Positions 45,828 through 55,191 of a DNA stretch of 64,000 nucleotides are shown in pieces; within the stretch, counting starts at the first letter, position 1; each line of letters starts with the position of its first letter. Below the pieces are notes generated by a model. That model was not told where the DNA came from. It did not search any database and saw only the letters and a program-made list of their open reading frames with translations. The stretch spans positions 4,551,814 to 4,615,813 of the forward strand of contig NZ_CP118164.1 in assembly GCF_028748185.1 (NCBI RefSeq). Direction: 5' to 3'. The stretch is from Bremerella sp. P1 (GTDB lineage Bacteria > Planctomycetota > Planctomycetia > Pirellulales > Pirellulaceae). Made by a program: the position numbers and the translations under genes.

Positions 45828-48800
45828 ATGATTCGCACTCTTTTATTGGCAGTTGCGTTTGTCATTTCTTGCGTTACTTTCTCTCACGCCAATCCACTCG
45901 TTTACGAAGGGGATTCGGGCATCGGCAAAGGGAAGCATATCGTCTTCCTGGCCGGCGATCATGAGTACCGCTCGGAGGAATCGCTTCCCGCATTGGCTCG
46001 AATTCTCGCTAAGCATCACGGCTTTAAATGCACCGTGCTGTTCTCGATCGACAAGAAGTCAGGCGATATCTTGCCAGGTTCCAGCTACATGCCGGGGACC
46101 GAGGCGTTGGAAACGGCTGACCTGATGGTCATCTTCCTGCGTTTCCAGGACTTTCCCAAAGAGCAGATGCAGCCGATCGTCGATTACCTGGAGCGAGGCG
46201 GTCCTGTGGTTGGCATGCGAACGTCGACTCATGCGTTCAAGATTCCAGGCAACTCGGAATTCGCTCGCTTCAGCTACAACTACAAAGGGGAAGACTACCC
46301 TCTGGGATTTGGTCGCCAGGTTCTGGGAGAAACGTGGGCTGGTCACTACGGCAAGAACCACGTGATGAGCACGCGGCTTGATATCGTTCCCGATCAGAAG
46401 GATCATCCCGTCCTGCGTGGCGTGAAGAATCCCTGGGTTCAGGCTGGTGGCTATTGGACCGAACCCATGGAAGACAGCACGACCCTGGCGATGGCCCAGC
46501 CACTGGAAACCATGAAGCCAGATTCGCCGGCCGCCAAAGATAAGAAGCCTTGCCCGGGCGTGTGGGTTCGTGATTACCAATCCAAAAGCGGCAAGTCGGG
46601 ACGTGTCTTTACGACCACCTATGGAGCTTCCGAAGACCTACTCAACGACGGCTTCCGCCGGATGATGGTCAACGGCTGCCTGTGGGCAGCAGGCATGGAG
46701 CAACAGATCAAGCCGGACCTGAACGTTGATTTCGTTGGCCCTTATCAACCAGTTACGTTCCGGTTCGGTGGTCATCGTAAGGAAGTCAAGCCAGCGGAGC
46801 TTCAAGGATGGGATTCGCCGATCCTGCCGGATCATTCCCAGGACGTTAAAAAAAAAGAAACAGCGATGAAGGCCCCGCGTCGTGATAAGGGACGCGATGC
46901 CAGCAAGCAAAATGTTAAAGATGCCAAAAACACCAAGTTAGATAATCAACGGAAGCTCACCGACGAAGACTTCTCGGGGTTCGCCATCTATGAGAAAACG
47001 GCCCCCCGACCCAAAACCGCCGAACCAGTTCCTACGTCCCTTCCATTGAAACTGGAGAAGGGAGATCGCGTTGCTCTCATCGGGAACACACTGTTTGAGC
47101 GTTCGCAAGATTTTGGCCACTTCGAAGCGATGTTGCAGAAGAAGTTTCCGCAGCATCAATTGAAGGTGCGTCACCTGGCTTGGTCGGCCGACGCCATCGA
47201 CGTTCAACCGCGGCCAGATAACTTTGCCGACACGCAGCAGCACCTGGTTCACGAGAAAGCGGATGTCATCCTGGCGGCGTTTGGTTTCAATGAATCCTTT
47301 GCCGGACCAGCTGGCTTGGCTGAGTTCCGACAAAAGCTGTCGCAGTACCTGGCTGATCTCAAGTCGAAGTCATTCAACGGCGAGACTGCCGCACGAATCG
47401 TTTTGGTTTCGCCGATCGCCAACGAGAACATCGACAATGTGCCTGCCGCCTCGCTGAACAACGCTAACATTCAGCTTTATGTCGATGTCATGCGTGAAGT
47501 TGCCACCGAGCAGAACGTGGCATTCGCGAATGTCTTTCCGACGACGGCAGCCGAAATGGATAGTCCAGGTACCGATCTGACGATCAACGGCGTGCACTTG
47601 AACGAAGCAGGCGATCAGGTCTTTTCCGCGGCACTATTCGAGCAACTATTCCAAGAGAAGCCACCGGAAGTCAGCAAGACGCTGCTCAACACGATTGTTA
47701 ATAAGAACACCCAATTCTTCCGCCGCTTTCGTCCGCTGAACACGTTCTATTACACCGGTGGTCGCAACAAGGACTACGGCTACCTCGACTTTCTGCCAGC
47801 GATGCGCAACTTCGACATGATGGTTGCCAATCGCGATCAGCGCATCTGGGCTCTCGCTCAAGGGAAGCAAGTGCCTGCGGAGGTTGATGACTCAAATGTC
47901 CCACCATTGCCGATGACCAAGCAGAGTCGCGGTGCGAACCAATGGATGTCGGCGCAGGACGAAAAGAAGGCGTTTGACGTCGATCCTCGTTTCGAGGTCA
48001 ATCTGTTTGCTGGGGAAGAGGAATTTCCCGATATCGTGAATCCGATCCAAATGCGGTGGGATTCCAAGGGACGTCTGTGGGTCAGTTGCTCGACTACCTA
48101 CCCTCACGTTTATCCAGGTAACGAGCCCAACGATAAGTTGGTCATCCTGGAAGACACCGACGGCGACGGCAAGGCAGACAAGTCAACTGTTTTCGCTGAG
48201 AACCTGCACATTCCTCTTTCCTTCGAGTTTGGCGATGGTGGGGTCTACGTTTCCGAGCAACCGTGCCTGTCCTTCCTGAAAGATACCGATGGGGACGACA
48301 AGGCAGACGTCCACAAGACCGTCCTTCGCGGCTTTGGCACCGAGGATTCGCATCACTCGCTGCACGACTTTACCTGGACGCCGGATGGTGACTTGATCTT
48401 CCGCGAATCGATTTTTCATCACTCGCAAGTTGAGACACCCTACGGCCCGGTGCGGCAGCAGAACAGTGGCTGGTTCCGCTTCGATCCGAAGACGCAGCGT
48501 TTGATCAGTTTCGGATCGTATCCCAGTACGAACCCTTGGGGCGTGTCGTTCGACAAGTGGGGCCAGCACATGGCCAGTCATCCGGTTTTTGCCGAAGCCC
48601 ATCAAGCGGTTGATCCGCCTTATCCGCTGCAAAACGATCGCCCGAACGGACTGCAAGCTTACTCGGGTGTTTGTGGTCACCACATCGTCGATTGGTCGAC
48701 ATTCCCGAATGACCTGCACGACAGCTTTATCAAGGTTCGCTACAAGCCGACCAATCGTGTCGAGATCTTGAAGTGGAAAGAAGGTCCCTTCGGTTTCACC

Positions 48801-50666
48801 GAGGAATACGTTGGCGATTTGTTGTTCTCGCGGAACCTCAGTTTCATTCCGGTCGACCTGCAATGGGGGCCTCGTGGCGCACTCTACGTTTGCGATTGGT
48901 ACAACCCTATCAAAGGACACGCGCAGTATTCTTTGCGTGACGAACGTCGCGATCGCCACTCCGGTCGTATCTGGCGAATTACGGCCAAGGATATGCCCCT
49001 TCAAGATCCACCCAAGATCGCAGACGCTTCCATTGAGGAGTTGCTCGAACTTCTCAAACGACCTGAATACGCCGTACGCTTCATGGCCAAGCGAGAACTC
49101 GGCGAGCGTGACCCTGCGAAGGTGAAAAGCCAGCTTGATACCTGGGTGACGAAGCTCGATCCCAATGATTCCGAGTTCCGCCATCATCAGATCGAAGCGA
49201 TCTGGACCTATCGCTGGATCGATGCGGTCGGCATGGTACCGACCGATGATGGAACCCCTGAGGGAGACCTTTCGGTGGCGGTTAGCGTGCTTGAAGATCT
49301 CTTGGCATGTGACGATCATCATGCCCGAGCCGCCGCGACCAAGCAGCTGCGCTACTGGTATCCCTATGTACCGCAGTGGGAGCAGCGTCTCAAGGCGGCA
49401 GCCAACGACGAGAATGGGATCGTCCGCATGCAAGCCGCGGTCGCCGCGACTTACATTGGAAGCAAGCCGGCGTTTACCGCGATGTTGGATGTCCTGAAGC
49501 ATCCACGTGAAGGGCACGTGGCCTACGCGATCACGTGTGCCTTGATGTCCAAGCCAATGCGGGCTCACTGGGAAGGTAATCCTCGGTACGGGATTGCTCG
49601 TATCCTTAAGCAGTCCGCGAAGGATACCGAGATCAAAGAGCCGAAGCCAACCGTTGCCCAAGCCAAGTTCGACGCCCAGAAAGATCTTCGCGAAGTGAAG
49701 ATTGCCTGTCTGGAAGAGCGAATGCTGTTCGACGTCAAGCACTTCATGGTCAAGCCTGGTCAGCCGCTGAAGATCGTTTTTACGAACCCTGATGCGACTG
49801 ACCACAACTTCGTGATCGTGCAGCCCGGCTCCCTAGCCGAGGTGGGTATGGCAGCGAACGAGATGGCGAAGGATCCGACCAACGCCGACTCAGACTTCAT
49901 CCCTCGAGAGAAGATGGATCTGATCATCGAGAACACTCCCATGATCGGTCCAACCCGGGCCGCGCAAATCGCTGTGCTCCGATTCAATGCTCCCAAAGAG
50001 GAAGGCATCTATCCTTACGTTTGCACCTTCCCAGGTCACTGGGTGGTCATGAACGGCGTGATGGTCGTCGCACGAGATGACGCCAGTGCCCAGGCCCTTA
50101 TGGATGCGAGCGTTCCTCAGGTGATCAAAGAATGGAAAATGACGGACTTCGCTGATTTTGCGGACCATCCTCGGAAGAAAGACGATGCGACGCTCGTTCG
50201 AGGGATGACCGCTTTCGTGAAAGCCCGCTGTAACCAATGTCATGTCGTGGCCGGTCATGGAACCAACCTGGGTCCTGATCTGACCGAGTCGGTTAAGAAG
50301 CTGAAGGGTAAAGACCTTTTACAGCAGATGGTTGATCCATCGAGTCAGATCAACGAGAAGTTCCAAAACGTGCAGTTCCTCACCATCGGCGGCCGCGTGA
50401 TTACCGGCGTCATTGTGAAAGAGGACAAGCAGGCATACCATCTGGCGACCAACCTTCTGACGCCTAACAGCTTGACGACCATTCCTAAGGATGACGTCGA
50501 GCAGATGGCTCCGTCGAAGATCTCGCCGATGCCCGGCGGCCTGCTCAACACGCTGACCAAGGAAGAGATCTACGATCTTCATTCCTACCTGGAAGCTGGC
50601 GGATACGAGATGCCGGAGCATCTGAAGCATCTGCATAATCATGGCAATCATGGTCAGGCTGAGTAG
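45828..50666 (+). CDS. Giant PVC-type protein: ThuA, SGNH, beta-propeller, HEAT, cupredoxin and cytochrome c
   Basis: Domains of the 1612-residue protein: signal peptide (TLLLAVAFVISCVTFSHA); ThuA-like glutamine-amidotransferase fold (about 25-270, HIVFLAGDHEYRSEESLPAL, GGPVVGMRTSTHAF); Lys/Asp-rich linker (about 325-375); SGNH region (about 400-620, RVALIGNTLFERSQDFGHFE, AFGFNESFAG, NGVHLNEAGDQVF); PVC propeller (about 715-1065, DTDGDGKADKSTVF, VCDWYNPIKGHAQYSLRDERRDRHSGRIWR); HEAT repeats (about 1075-1260); an azurin-like cupredoxin (about 1300-1420, DATDHNF, C1399, H1404, M1408); cytochrome c (CNQCH, C1468, C1471, H1472). The copper ligand spacing C-x4-H-x3-M equals azurin. ATG 45828 begins the signal peptide; a longer frame from 45735 lacks support. 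Function unknown; carbohydrate oxidation in the envelope is a fair guess. Confidence 0.88.
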   Translation: MIRTLLLAVAFVISCVTFSHANPLVYEGDSGIGKGKHIVFLAGDHEYRSEESLPALARILAKHHGFKCTVLFSIDKKSGDILPGSSYMPGTEALETADLMVIFLRFQDFPKEQMQPIVDYLERGGPVVGMRTSTHAFKIPGNSEFARFSYNYKGEDYPLGFGRQVLGETWAGHYGKNHVMSTRLDIVPDQKDHPVLRGVKNPWVQAGGYWTEPMEDSTTLAMAQPLETMKPDSPAAKDKKPCPGVWVRDYQSKSGKSGRVFTTTYGASEDLLNDGFRRMMVNGCLWAAGMEQQIKPDLNVDFVGPYQPVTFRFGGHRKEVKPAELQGWDSPILPDHSQDVKKKETAMKAPRRDKGRDASKQNVKDAKNTKLDNQRKLTDEDFSGFAIYEKTAPRPKTAEPVPTSLPLKLEKGDRVALIGNTLFERSQDFGHFEAMLQKKFPQHQLKVRHLAWSADAIDVQPRPDNFADTQQHLVHEKADVILAAFGFNESFAGPAGLAEFRQKLSQYLADLKSKSFNGETAARIVLVSPIANENIDNVPAASLNNANIQLYVDVMREVATEQNVAFANVFPTTAAEMDSPGTDLTINGVHLNEAGDQVFSAALFEQLFQEKPPEVSKTLLNTIVNKNTQFFRRFRPLNTFYYTGGRNKDYGYLDFLPAMRNFDMMVANRDQRIWALAQGKQVPAEVDDSNVPPLPMTKQSRGANQWMSAQDEKKAFDVDPRFEVNLFAGEEEFPDIVNPIQMRWDSKGRLWVSCSTTYPHVYPGNEPNDKLVILEDTDGDGKADKSTVFAENLHIPLSFEFGDGGVYVSEQPCLSFLKDTDGDDKADVHKTVLRGFGTEDSHHSLHDFTWTPDGDLIFRESIFHHSQVETPYGPVRQQNSGWFRFDPKTQRLISFGSYPSTNPWGVSFDKWGQHMASHPVFAEAHQAVDPPYPLQNDRPNGLQAYSGVCGHHIVDWSTFPNDLHDSFIKVRYKPTNRVEILKWKEGPFGFTEEYVGDLLFSRNLSFIPVDLQWGPRGALYVCDWYNPIKGHAQYSLRDERRDRHSGRIWRITAKDMPLQDPPKIADASIEELLELLKRPEYAVRFMAKRELGERDPAKVKSQLDTWVTKLDPNDSEFRHHQIEAIWTYRWIDAVGMVPTDDGTPEGDLSVAVSVLEDLLACDDHHARAAATKQLRYWYPYVPQWEQRLKAAANDENGIVRMQAAVAATYIGSKPAFTAMLDVLKHPREGHVAYAITCALMSKPMRAHWEGNPRYGIARILKQSAKDTEIKEPKPTVAQAKFDAQKDLREVKIACLEERMLFDVKHFMVKPGQPLKIVFTNPDATDHNFVIVQPGSLAEVGMAANEMAKDPTNADSDFIPREKMDLIIENTPMIGPTRAAQIAVLRFNAPKEEGIYPYVCTFPGHWVVMNGVMVVARDDASAQALMDASVPQVIKEWKMTDFADFADHPRKKDDATLVRGMTAFVKARCNQCHVVAGHGTNLGPDLTESVKKLKGKDLLQQMVDPSSQINEKFQNVQFLTIGGRVITGVIVKEDKQAYHLATNLLTPNSLTTIPKDDVEQMAPSKISPMPGGLLNTLTKEEIYDLHSYLEAGGYEMPEHLKHLHNHGNHGQAE

Positions 50667-50676
50667 CAACGAAAAA

Positions 50677-50734
50677 AGCCCTGCCAGGCAATGCGAAGTC
50701 TTGCTGCTTACCTCCGCATCGGTCTGACAGGGCT
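50677..50734. terminator. Bidirectional extended hairpin
   Basis: AGCCCTG (50677-50683) pairs with CAGGGCT (50728-50734), and inside it ATGCG (50691-50695) pairs with CGCAT (50715-50719). An A-tract stands on the left. It fills most of the gap between convergent genes. Confidence 0.65.
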
Positions 50735-50759
50735 CAGCGATCAACGCTGCCCTCGCTTC

Positions 50760-52205
50760 CTATTCCCACTCGGCGAACATGGCATCGACGTATTCCGGTT
50801 CGCTGACTAATTCTCCGATCACGCGTCCGAACATGGCCGCCGAGTCATAGTTTTCGGCCGTGATGATGCGACCATCGACGATCACGTCATCTTCGACAGT
50901 CGTTGGATCACCGATCGAGCCGGACTGGACCATCGTGCCACCATTAAGTTCAATGGTCTGGCGTGTCGTGTAGATCTGCTGATCGGAACTCGGAGCCGAG
51001 CCTGCCCATGCAGAGACCGTTTTGCCTTCCAATAGGCTCGTGCCGTCTACTTCGGCATAGGCCAACACCGAAACACCATGGCAGATGGCAGCGACGTACT
51101 TATCCTGTTCGACGAAGTCGTTGATCAGGTCGTTAACCGTGGTCTTAAGTGCCTCGGTGCTGTTGTAGGCACCGTGGTCGTAGGTTCCCTCGAATGCGTA
51201 TTGGTAGCTGGAAGCTCCCCAGCCGCCGACAAAGACGATCGCGGAGTAGTCTTCCGCTTCAACGTCCGTCAGAGCCAAGTCAGGCGTGACAAATCCACCG
51301 TCGGCACCCTGGCCGGAATTCGCATGCGGACGTGCTACTTCCGTCGTGGTTGCTGCCACAACAACTTCTAGCCCCTGTGCTTCGAGGGATTGTCGCGTGT
51401 CGCCGTATTCCTGGTAGTAGAAGTCTTGATTGGCGATCACCATCAAAACTGGTTGGGGTTGGTTGGCTGTTGGCGTTTCGTCAGGTGTGTCGGTCTCTTC
51501 CGGGATCGACTCGGCGACGGCTACCATCACCGTTTGGCTCGTCGCATGGTTCCCATCGGTCGCACCGATTTCGATCTGGAAGCTGCCGGTGTAGTCGGCG
51601 TCAGGGGTGATCACCAGAACGTCCCCATCGACATGAACGCTGGCGTCAATCGTTTCGGGCTCGGCGATCAGGTCGGGATTGTCGTAATGGGTTGAGTCAA
51701 AGTTCGCCAGCAGAGTGCTATGGGCAAAGGAACCTTGCCACTGATAGAACTCGCCTGATGGCATAACGTAGAACCAGCCCCCGTTGCCTGAGCGAATCCA
51801 GCGTTCGTTATTGCCAAGGCAATTGGTGTGATAGTCGTCGGACTCGACCAGGTCATACTGGGCATCCAGCTGCTGCTCGATGGTCGAAACAATAGAAGCC
51901 GAGAAAATAAGGGCTTCCGTTTCTACGTCACCGCTGACGGTCAACATCGTTTCAAGCGTCTGTCCACTGGTTGCTTCCAGATCAGCGATCGGGTCGATTG
52001 TCCAGTTTTCCTGAGCGGCCGGGTCGATTGTCGATGTTTCGACATACTCCGACTCGAGCGGCATCAATTCGGCGGTGGCAACGTCGCCGGCCATCATACG
52101 ACGGTCTTCCAGGCTCTGCAGGTTGCGACCCAATCGACGATGTTTGCGGTGGGCAGAAGCCTTCTTACCTGGCTTCCTGGTAGTGAAAAGGTTGAATCGT
52201 GACAT
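50760..52205 (-). CDS. Exported DJ-1/PfpI-family protein with LEPR-XLL-type secretion signal
   Basis: The N-terminus is basic and carries LQSLEDRRMMAGD (about 30-42), a variant of the planctomycete LEPR-XLL export signal. Residues ~95-235 contain ERWIRSGNGGWFYVMPSGEFYQW and a short cadherin-like beta unit (VLVITPDADYTGSFQIEIGATD). The last ~220 residues are a DJ-1/PfpI domain: VLMVIANQDFYYQEYGDTRQ, SAIVFVGGWGASSYQY and the nucleophile elbow AAICHG with C375 followed by histidine. PfpI-like proteins act as proteases, deglycases or glyoxalase III-type enzymes; an extracellular form is unusual. I used ATG 52205, which TTGGAG precedes, rather than the longer frame to 52292. Confidence 0.82.
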   Translation of the reverse strand: MSRFNLFTTRKPGKKASAHRKHRRLGRNLQSLEDRRMMAGDVATAELMPLESEYVETSTIDPAAQENWTIDPIADLEATSGQTLETMLTVSGDVETEALIFSASIVSTIEQQLDAQYDLVESDDYHTNCLGNNERWIRSGNGGWFYVMPSGEFYQWQGSFAHSTLLANFDSTHYDNPDLIAEPETIDASVHVDGDVLVITPDADYTGSFQIEIGATDGNHATSQTVMVAVAESIPEETDTPDETPTANQPQPVLMVIANQDFYYQEYGDTRQSLEAQGLEVVVAATTTEVARPHANSGQGADGGFVTPDLALTDVEAEDYSAIVFVGGWGASSYQYAFEGTYDHGAYNSTEALKTTVNDLINDFVEQDKYVAAICHGVSVLAYAEVDGTSLLEGKTVSAWAGSAPSSDQQIYTTRQTIELNGGTMVQSGSIGDPTTVEDDVIVDGRIITAENYDSAAMFGRVIGELVSEPEYVDAMFAEWE

Positions 52206-52324
52206 TGTGTTTCTCCAAGTCTGTTCCCGTGATGATGGTTGCGTTTCCGCTGGCTTACTGGATAAATGGCAAGCCGGCGGAAAACCTTTCACGCAGGACG
52301 CAAAAAAATGAAAGAAACACGAAA

Positions 52325-52348
52325 GACGCCCAAAAAGGCAGGGCGCTC
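52325..52348 (-). terminator. Weak terminator of the kinase gene
   Basis: CGCCC (52327-52331) pairs with GGGCG (52341-52345) around a 9-base loop; on the - strand it is followed by TCTTTCGTGTTTCTTTC. The stem is short. Confidence 0.4.
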
Positions 52349-54304
52349 TTAGTTGGAAACAGGCCGGAGACGGACCTGGTGGAAGGTCGTGTCGCTATCG
52401 TAAGCCCCTAGCCCCAAAGACTTTTCGGGTAGAGTCCAAAGCTCGAGAAGTGTCAGATTCGAGCCGTCTCCTTCATAGGTCGCCAGCAACTGGCCGTCGA
52501 GATATGCCTGGACTTGATCGCGGCGAACACGGACTTCTGCCCTGTAACGGCGTCCATTTTCCAGGACGACGCTATCAACGCGGGTAGGATTGGTGCGGAT
52601 GTTCTCGCCGTCGATATTCTGAATGCCGCCGAGGTTCTCGGTCCACCCGTCGATATCGAAGGATGCGTTTCCTTCACCAGCGAGAAAGTGTAACGCGATC
52701 GATTGCGCGCCGCTGTTCCGCGTAAATTGCACTTCCAGGTCATACTCTCGTGGCGGAAGGAACGGCAACATGATTCGGGCACCGGCGGCTGCATCGGCGT
52801 GCAATTGTCCATCGGGCGTCACTTCCCAGTTTCCTGCCACGGCGTTTGCTGGAAGATCGATCCGAGAGATAAGATTGATCCACTCCTCAGAGGTTGAGGG
52901 GACCGGAGAACCATTCCCTTCAGATGATGTAATGGGATCCGGGTTGGGTGGTGTAGGTGTCGGCGTGTTCTCGTTTCCAAATTCACCCAGGACCAGCAAA
53001 GCTACGATGGCTCCGAGGATTGCACCACCGCCTCCGATCAAAAGCCGATTCTTTTGGACCCACGCGGAAAAGGGGCTGACCTTCGGTCGGGATTTAGACT
53101 GCGGACGCTGCGTCTGACTCTCTTTGTTCTGCTCGACTTTGGGGGCCGAGAGCAACGTGTTCGGGATACTTGGCTGAGTCGACGCGGCTTCGCTTGCGTA
53201 GGGGGAGTCTGGATGACCAAAGGGTTTGAGCTGCTCGACAACTTCCGCTGGGGTCTGATAGCGATCATCCGGCGACTTAGCCATTAGCTTTTCGACAATG
53301 ACGATTACTTCCGGCGGGATGTCGTCGCGAAGTTCCGACAGAGGTTGCGGTTGGCGTTCGCAGTGACCAAGGACTTTTTCAAATGCAGTTCCCTCAGGAA
53401 ACGGAGGCTGTCCGGCCAGCAGAAAATAGAGCGTACAGCCCAAGCTATAGAGGTCTGCGCGAATGTCGGCTCGCTTGGAATCACGTGCTTGTTCGGGGGC
53501 CATGTAGTCTGGCGTTCCAAGCGCGGTAAAGTCGGCCGTCAGCCCCGGGTCGTCCGGAGATTGGTCAGACTGAGTCGCGAAGCGTGCCAATCCAAAATCG
53601 AGAATCTTGATCGTTCCACGCGTGGTCCGCATCAAGTTATGCGGCTTGATGTCTCGGTGAACCGTGCCTCGCTCGAAGGCATGCTGCAAGCCTTGAGCAG
53701 CCTGCAAAACGTAGTTACACGCATGCAACACCGGCAGCGGCTTTCGGCGGGCAACCAGCTGATCAAGACTGATGCCATCGATGTATTCCATCACCAGAAA
53801 GTGCATGTCGCCTGCTTGTTCCGCATCGTAAGCAGCCACAATGTTGCGATGGGATAACTTGGCAGCCGCTTTTACTTCCTGGTGAAAACGCTCGACGGCC
53901 AGTTCATTCTTCATCAGACGCGAACTGATTACCTTCAGTGCGACCGGCCGCTCCATCAGTTTGTGCTCGGCCTGATAGACAATACCCATGCCCCCTTGGC
54001 CAAGTTGCCGAATGATGCGGTACCTTGGATGGTCGAGCAATGCGGTGGGAATCGTCCCGGCATCTTCCTCCTGGAAAAGCGGGGTGGTACTGGCAACCGG
54101 GGTCAGGCCATCGTCGATACTGCTGGTCGCAGCGTGGATTCGTTCCACCAGCGGATCATGCGGTATCGTGCGTAAGACATCACAGCACGTATCGCACTGG
54201 CCCACGTGGTCTTCAATCCGCTGGCGATCGGCCTCAGCAAGGGTGCCATGAAAGAATGATTCGAGCTCGTGTCGCGTGGGGTGCGTCGCGCTAGTCTCGT
54301 TCAT
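52349..54304 (-). CDS. Zinc-finger Ser/Thr protein kinase with membrane span and C-terminal LamG/DUF1080-like domain
   Basis: The N-terminus has an anti-sigma-type zinc site H33-x3-C37-x2-C40 (DHVGQCDTCC). The kinase domain (about 97-370) shows LGQGGMGIVYQAEH, VALKVI, HRDIKPHN with D218, DFGLARF and APEQ. A membrane span (LLIGGGGAILGAIVALLVLGEF, about 428-449) and a Pro/Thr-rich linker follow. The last ~160 residues form a beta-sandwich of the DUF1080/LamG type (GNWEVTPDGQLHADAAAGARI, VQAYLDGQLLATYEG). The gene starts 26 bases after the ECF-type sigma factor stop. Zinc-finger kinases next to ECF sigma factors are a known planctomycete arrangement, in which the kinase may control the sigma factor. 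Confidence 0.9.
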   Translation of the reverse strand: MNETSATHPTRHELESFFHGTLAEADRQRIEDHVGQCDTCCDVLRTIPHDPLVERIHAATSSIDDGLTPVASTTPLFQEEDAGTIPTALLDHPRYRIIRQLGQGGMGIVYQAEHKLMERPVALKVISSRLMKNELAVERFHQEVKAAAKLSHRNIVAAYDAEQAGDMHFLVMEYIDGISLDQLVARRKPLPVLHACNYVLQAAQGLQHAFERGTVHRDIKPHNLMRTTRGTIKILDFGLARFATQSDQSPDDPGLTADFTALGTPDYMAPEQARDSKRADIRADLYSLGCTLYFLLAGQPPFPEGTAFEKVLGHCERQPQPLSELRDDIPPEVIVIVEKLMAKSPDDRYQTPAEVVEQLKPFGHPDSPYASEAASTQPSIPNTLLSAPKVEQNKESQTQRPQSKSRPKVSPFSAWVQKNRLLIGGGGAILGAIVALLVLGEFGNENTPTPTPPNPDPITSSEGNGSPVPSTSEEWINLISRIDLPANAVAGNWEVTPDGQLHADAAAGARIMLPFLPPREYDLEVQFTRNSGAQSIALHFLAGEGNASFDIDGWTENLGGIQNIDGENIRTNPTRVDSVVLENGRRYRAEVRVRRDQVQAYLDGQLLATYEGDGSNLTLLELWTLPEKSLGLGAYDSDTTFHQVRLRPVSN

Positions 54305-54330
54305 GAGCCGATTGCCGATGGTATTGGTGT

Positions 54331-54912
54331 TTAGTCAATGAGCCCTAGTCCGCGTTGACGTAGGCGGGAAAGTACCCGCGACTTGGCCACGAAGACGGCA
54401 TTCACAGAAATCCCGAGTTCCTGGCTAACGTCGTCGGCACTGAGGCCGTCCAGGGCGAATCGCTGGAACGCAGACCACGTTTTGTCTGTAAACGCGGGAC
54501 GGACCTCCTGCAGCAAGTATTGTATCACGTGGCGATCGTGCTCTCGATTCCATTGGGCGCTCAAACCACTTTCGGGATCTTGAAGTTCAGCAACCACCTG
54601 GCCAAAGTCACTTCCGCCAATCCCCGGTGGCTGCTTGTTCTTCTTGCGCCAATGATCTCTCAGGCAGTTTGCGGCGATGGTTCGCAGCCACGCACGAAAC
54701 GCACCGGGCCGGGGTTCGCGTCGAAACTCAGGGAAGCGTCGGAACACAACCGTCAATACTTCCTGTGTGATATCTTCGATGTCATCCAGCGAGGCTCCGT
54801 ACCGCTTGAGCCAACCTCGAATCAGCGGCGAGTACATGCCCACCAATCGCCCCCATGCCTCTTCGTCGGAGGTATGTTGCAGCGAGTCGAGAAAGCTGAC
54901 CGAGGTTTCCAT
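54331..54912 (-). CDS. ECF-type sigma-70 factor
   Basis: A 193-residue sigma factor. Region 2 covers AWGRLVGMYSPLIRGWLKRYG, the core DIEDITQEVLTVVFRRFPEF and RAWLRTIAANCLRDHWRKK. Region 4 is VRPAFTDKTWSAFQRFALDGLSADDVSQELGISVNAVFVAKSRVLSRLRQ. It is transcribed with the downstream zinc-finger kinase gene (26-base gap). Its class is that of planctomycete ECFs that are paired with Ser/Thr kinases instead of a conventional anti-sigma factor. The 279 bases between it and the PQQ-like gene (54913-55191) showed no further gene. Confidence 0.9.
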   Translation of the reverse strand: METSVSFLDSLQHTSDEEAWGRLVGMYSPLIRGWLKRYGASLDDIEDITQEVLTVVFRRFPEFRREPRPGAFRAWLRTIAANCLRDHWRKKNKQPPGIGGSDFGQVVAELQDPESGLSAQWNREHDRHVIQYLLQEVRPAFTDKTWSAFQRFALDGLSADDVSQELGISVNAVFVAKSRVLSRLRQRGLGLID

Positions 54913-55191
54913 TTTGCGGATTCTACATAACGCCAGGGCGAATCATCGAATGTCGCCTTTATCGTACACTTCTTATTGAAGGCCTGCCCCCCGACGGCCT
55001 TTAATTTTTGAAGAGACCGGAGATCTTGCGCACGCTGAGAAAGATAGGCGTCTATAGAAGAAATTCCGCGACAGCCAAGGTGATCGCGGAATGGTAAACC
55101 GGTGGGCTAAAGAAGATGCCCAGGCGATGATCGTCAGCGGCCGGAGCAAGATGTCCAAGCCGCGATAGATTCAAGCTATTGGTGATCGCCG

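Noticed and set aside
48183-49805. 540-codon open frame on the - strand inside the giant ThuA/cytochrome gene
   Set aside because: It lies wholly antisense to well-supported domains, shows no fold and arises from the codon pattern of the + strand gene.
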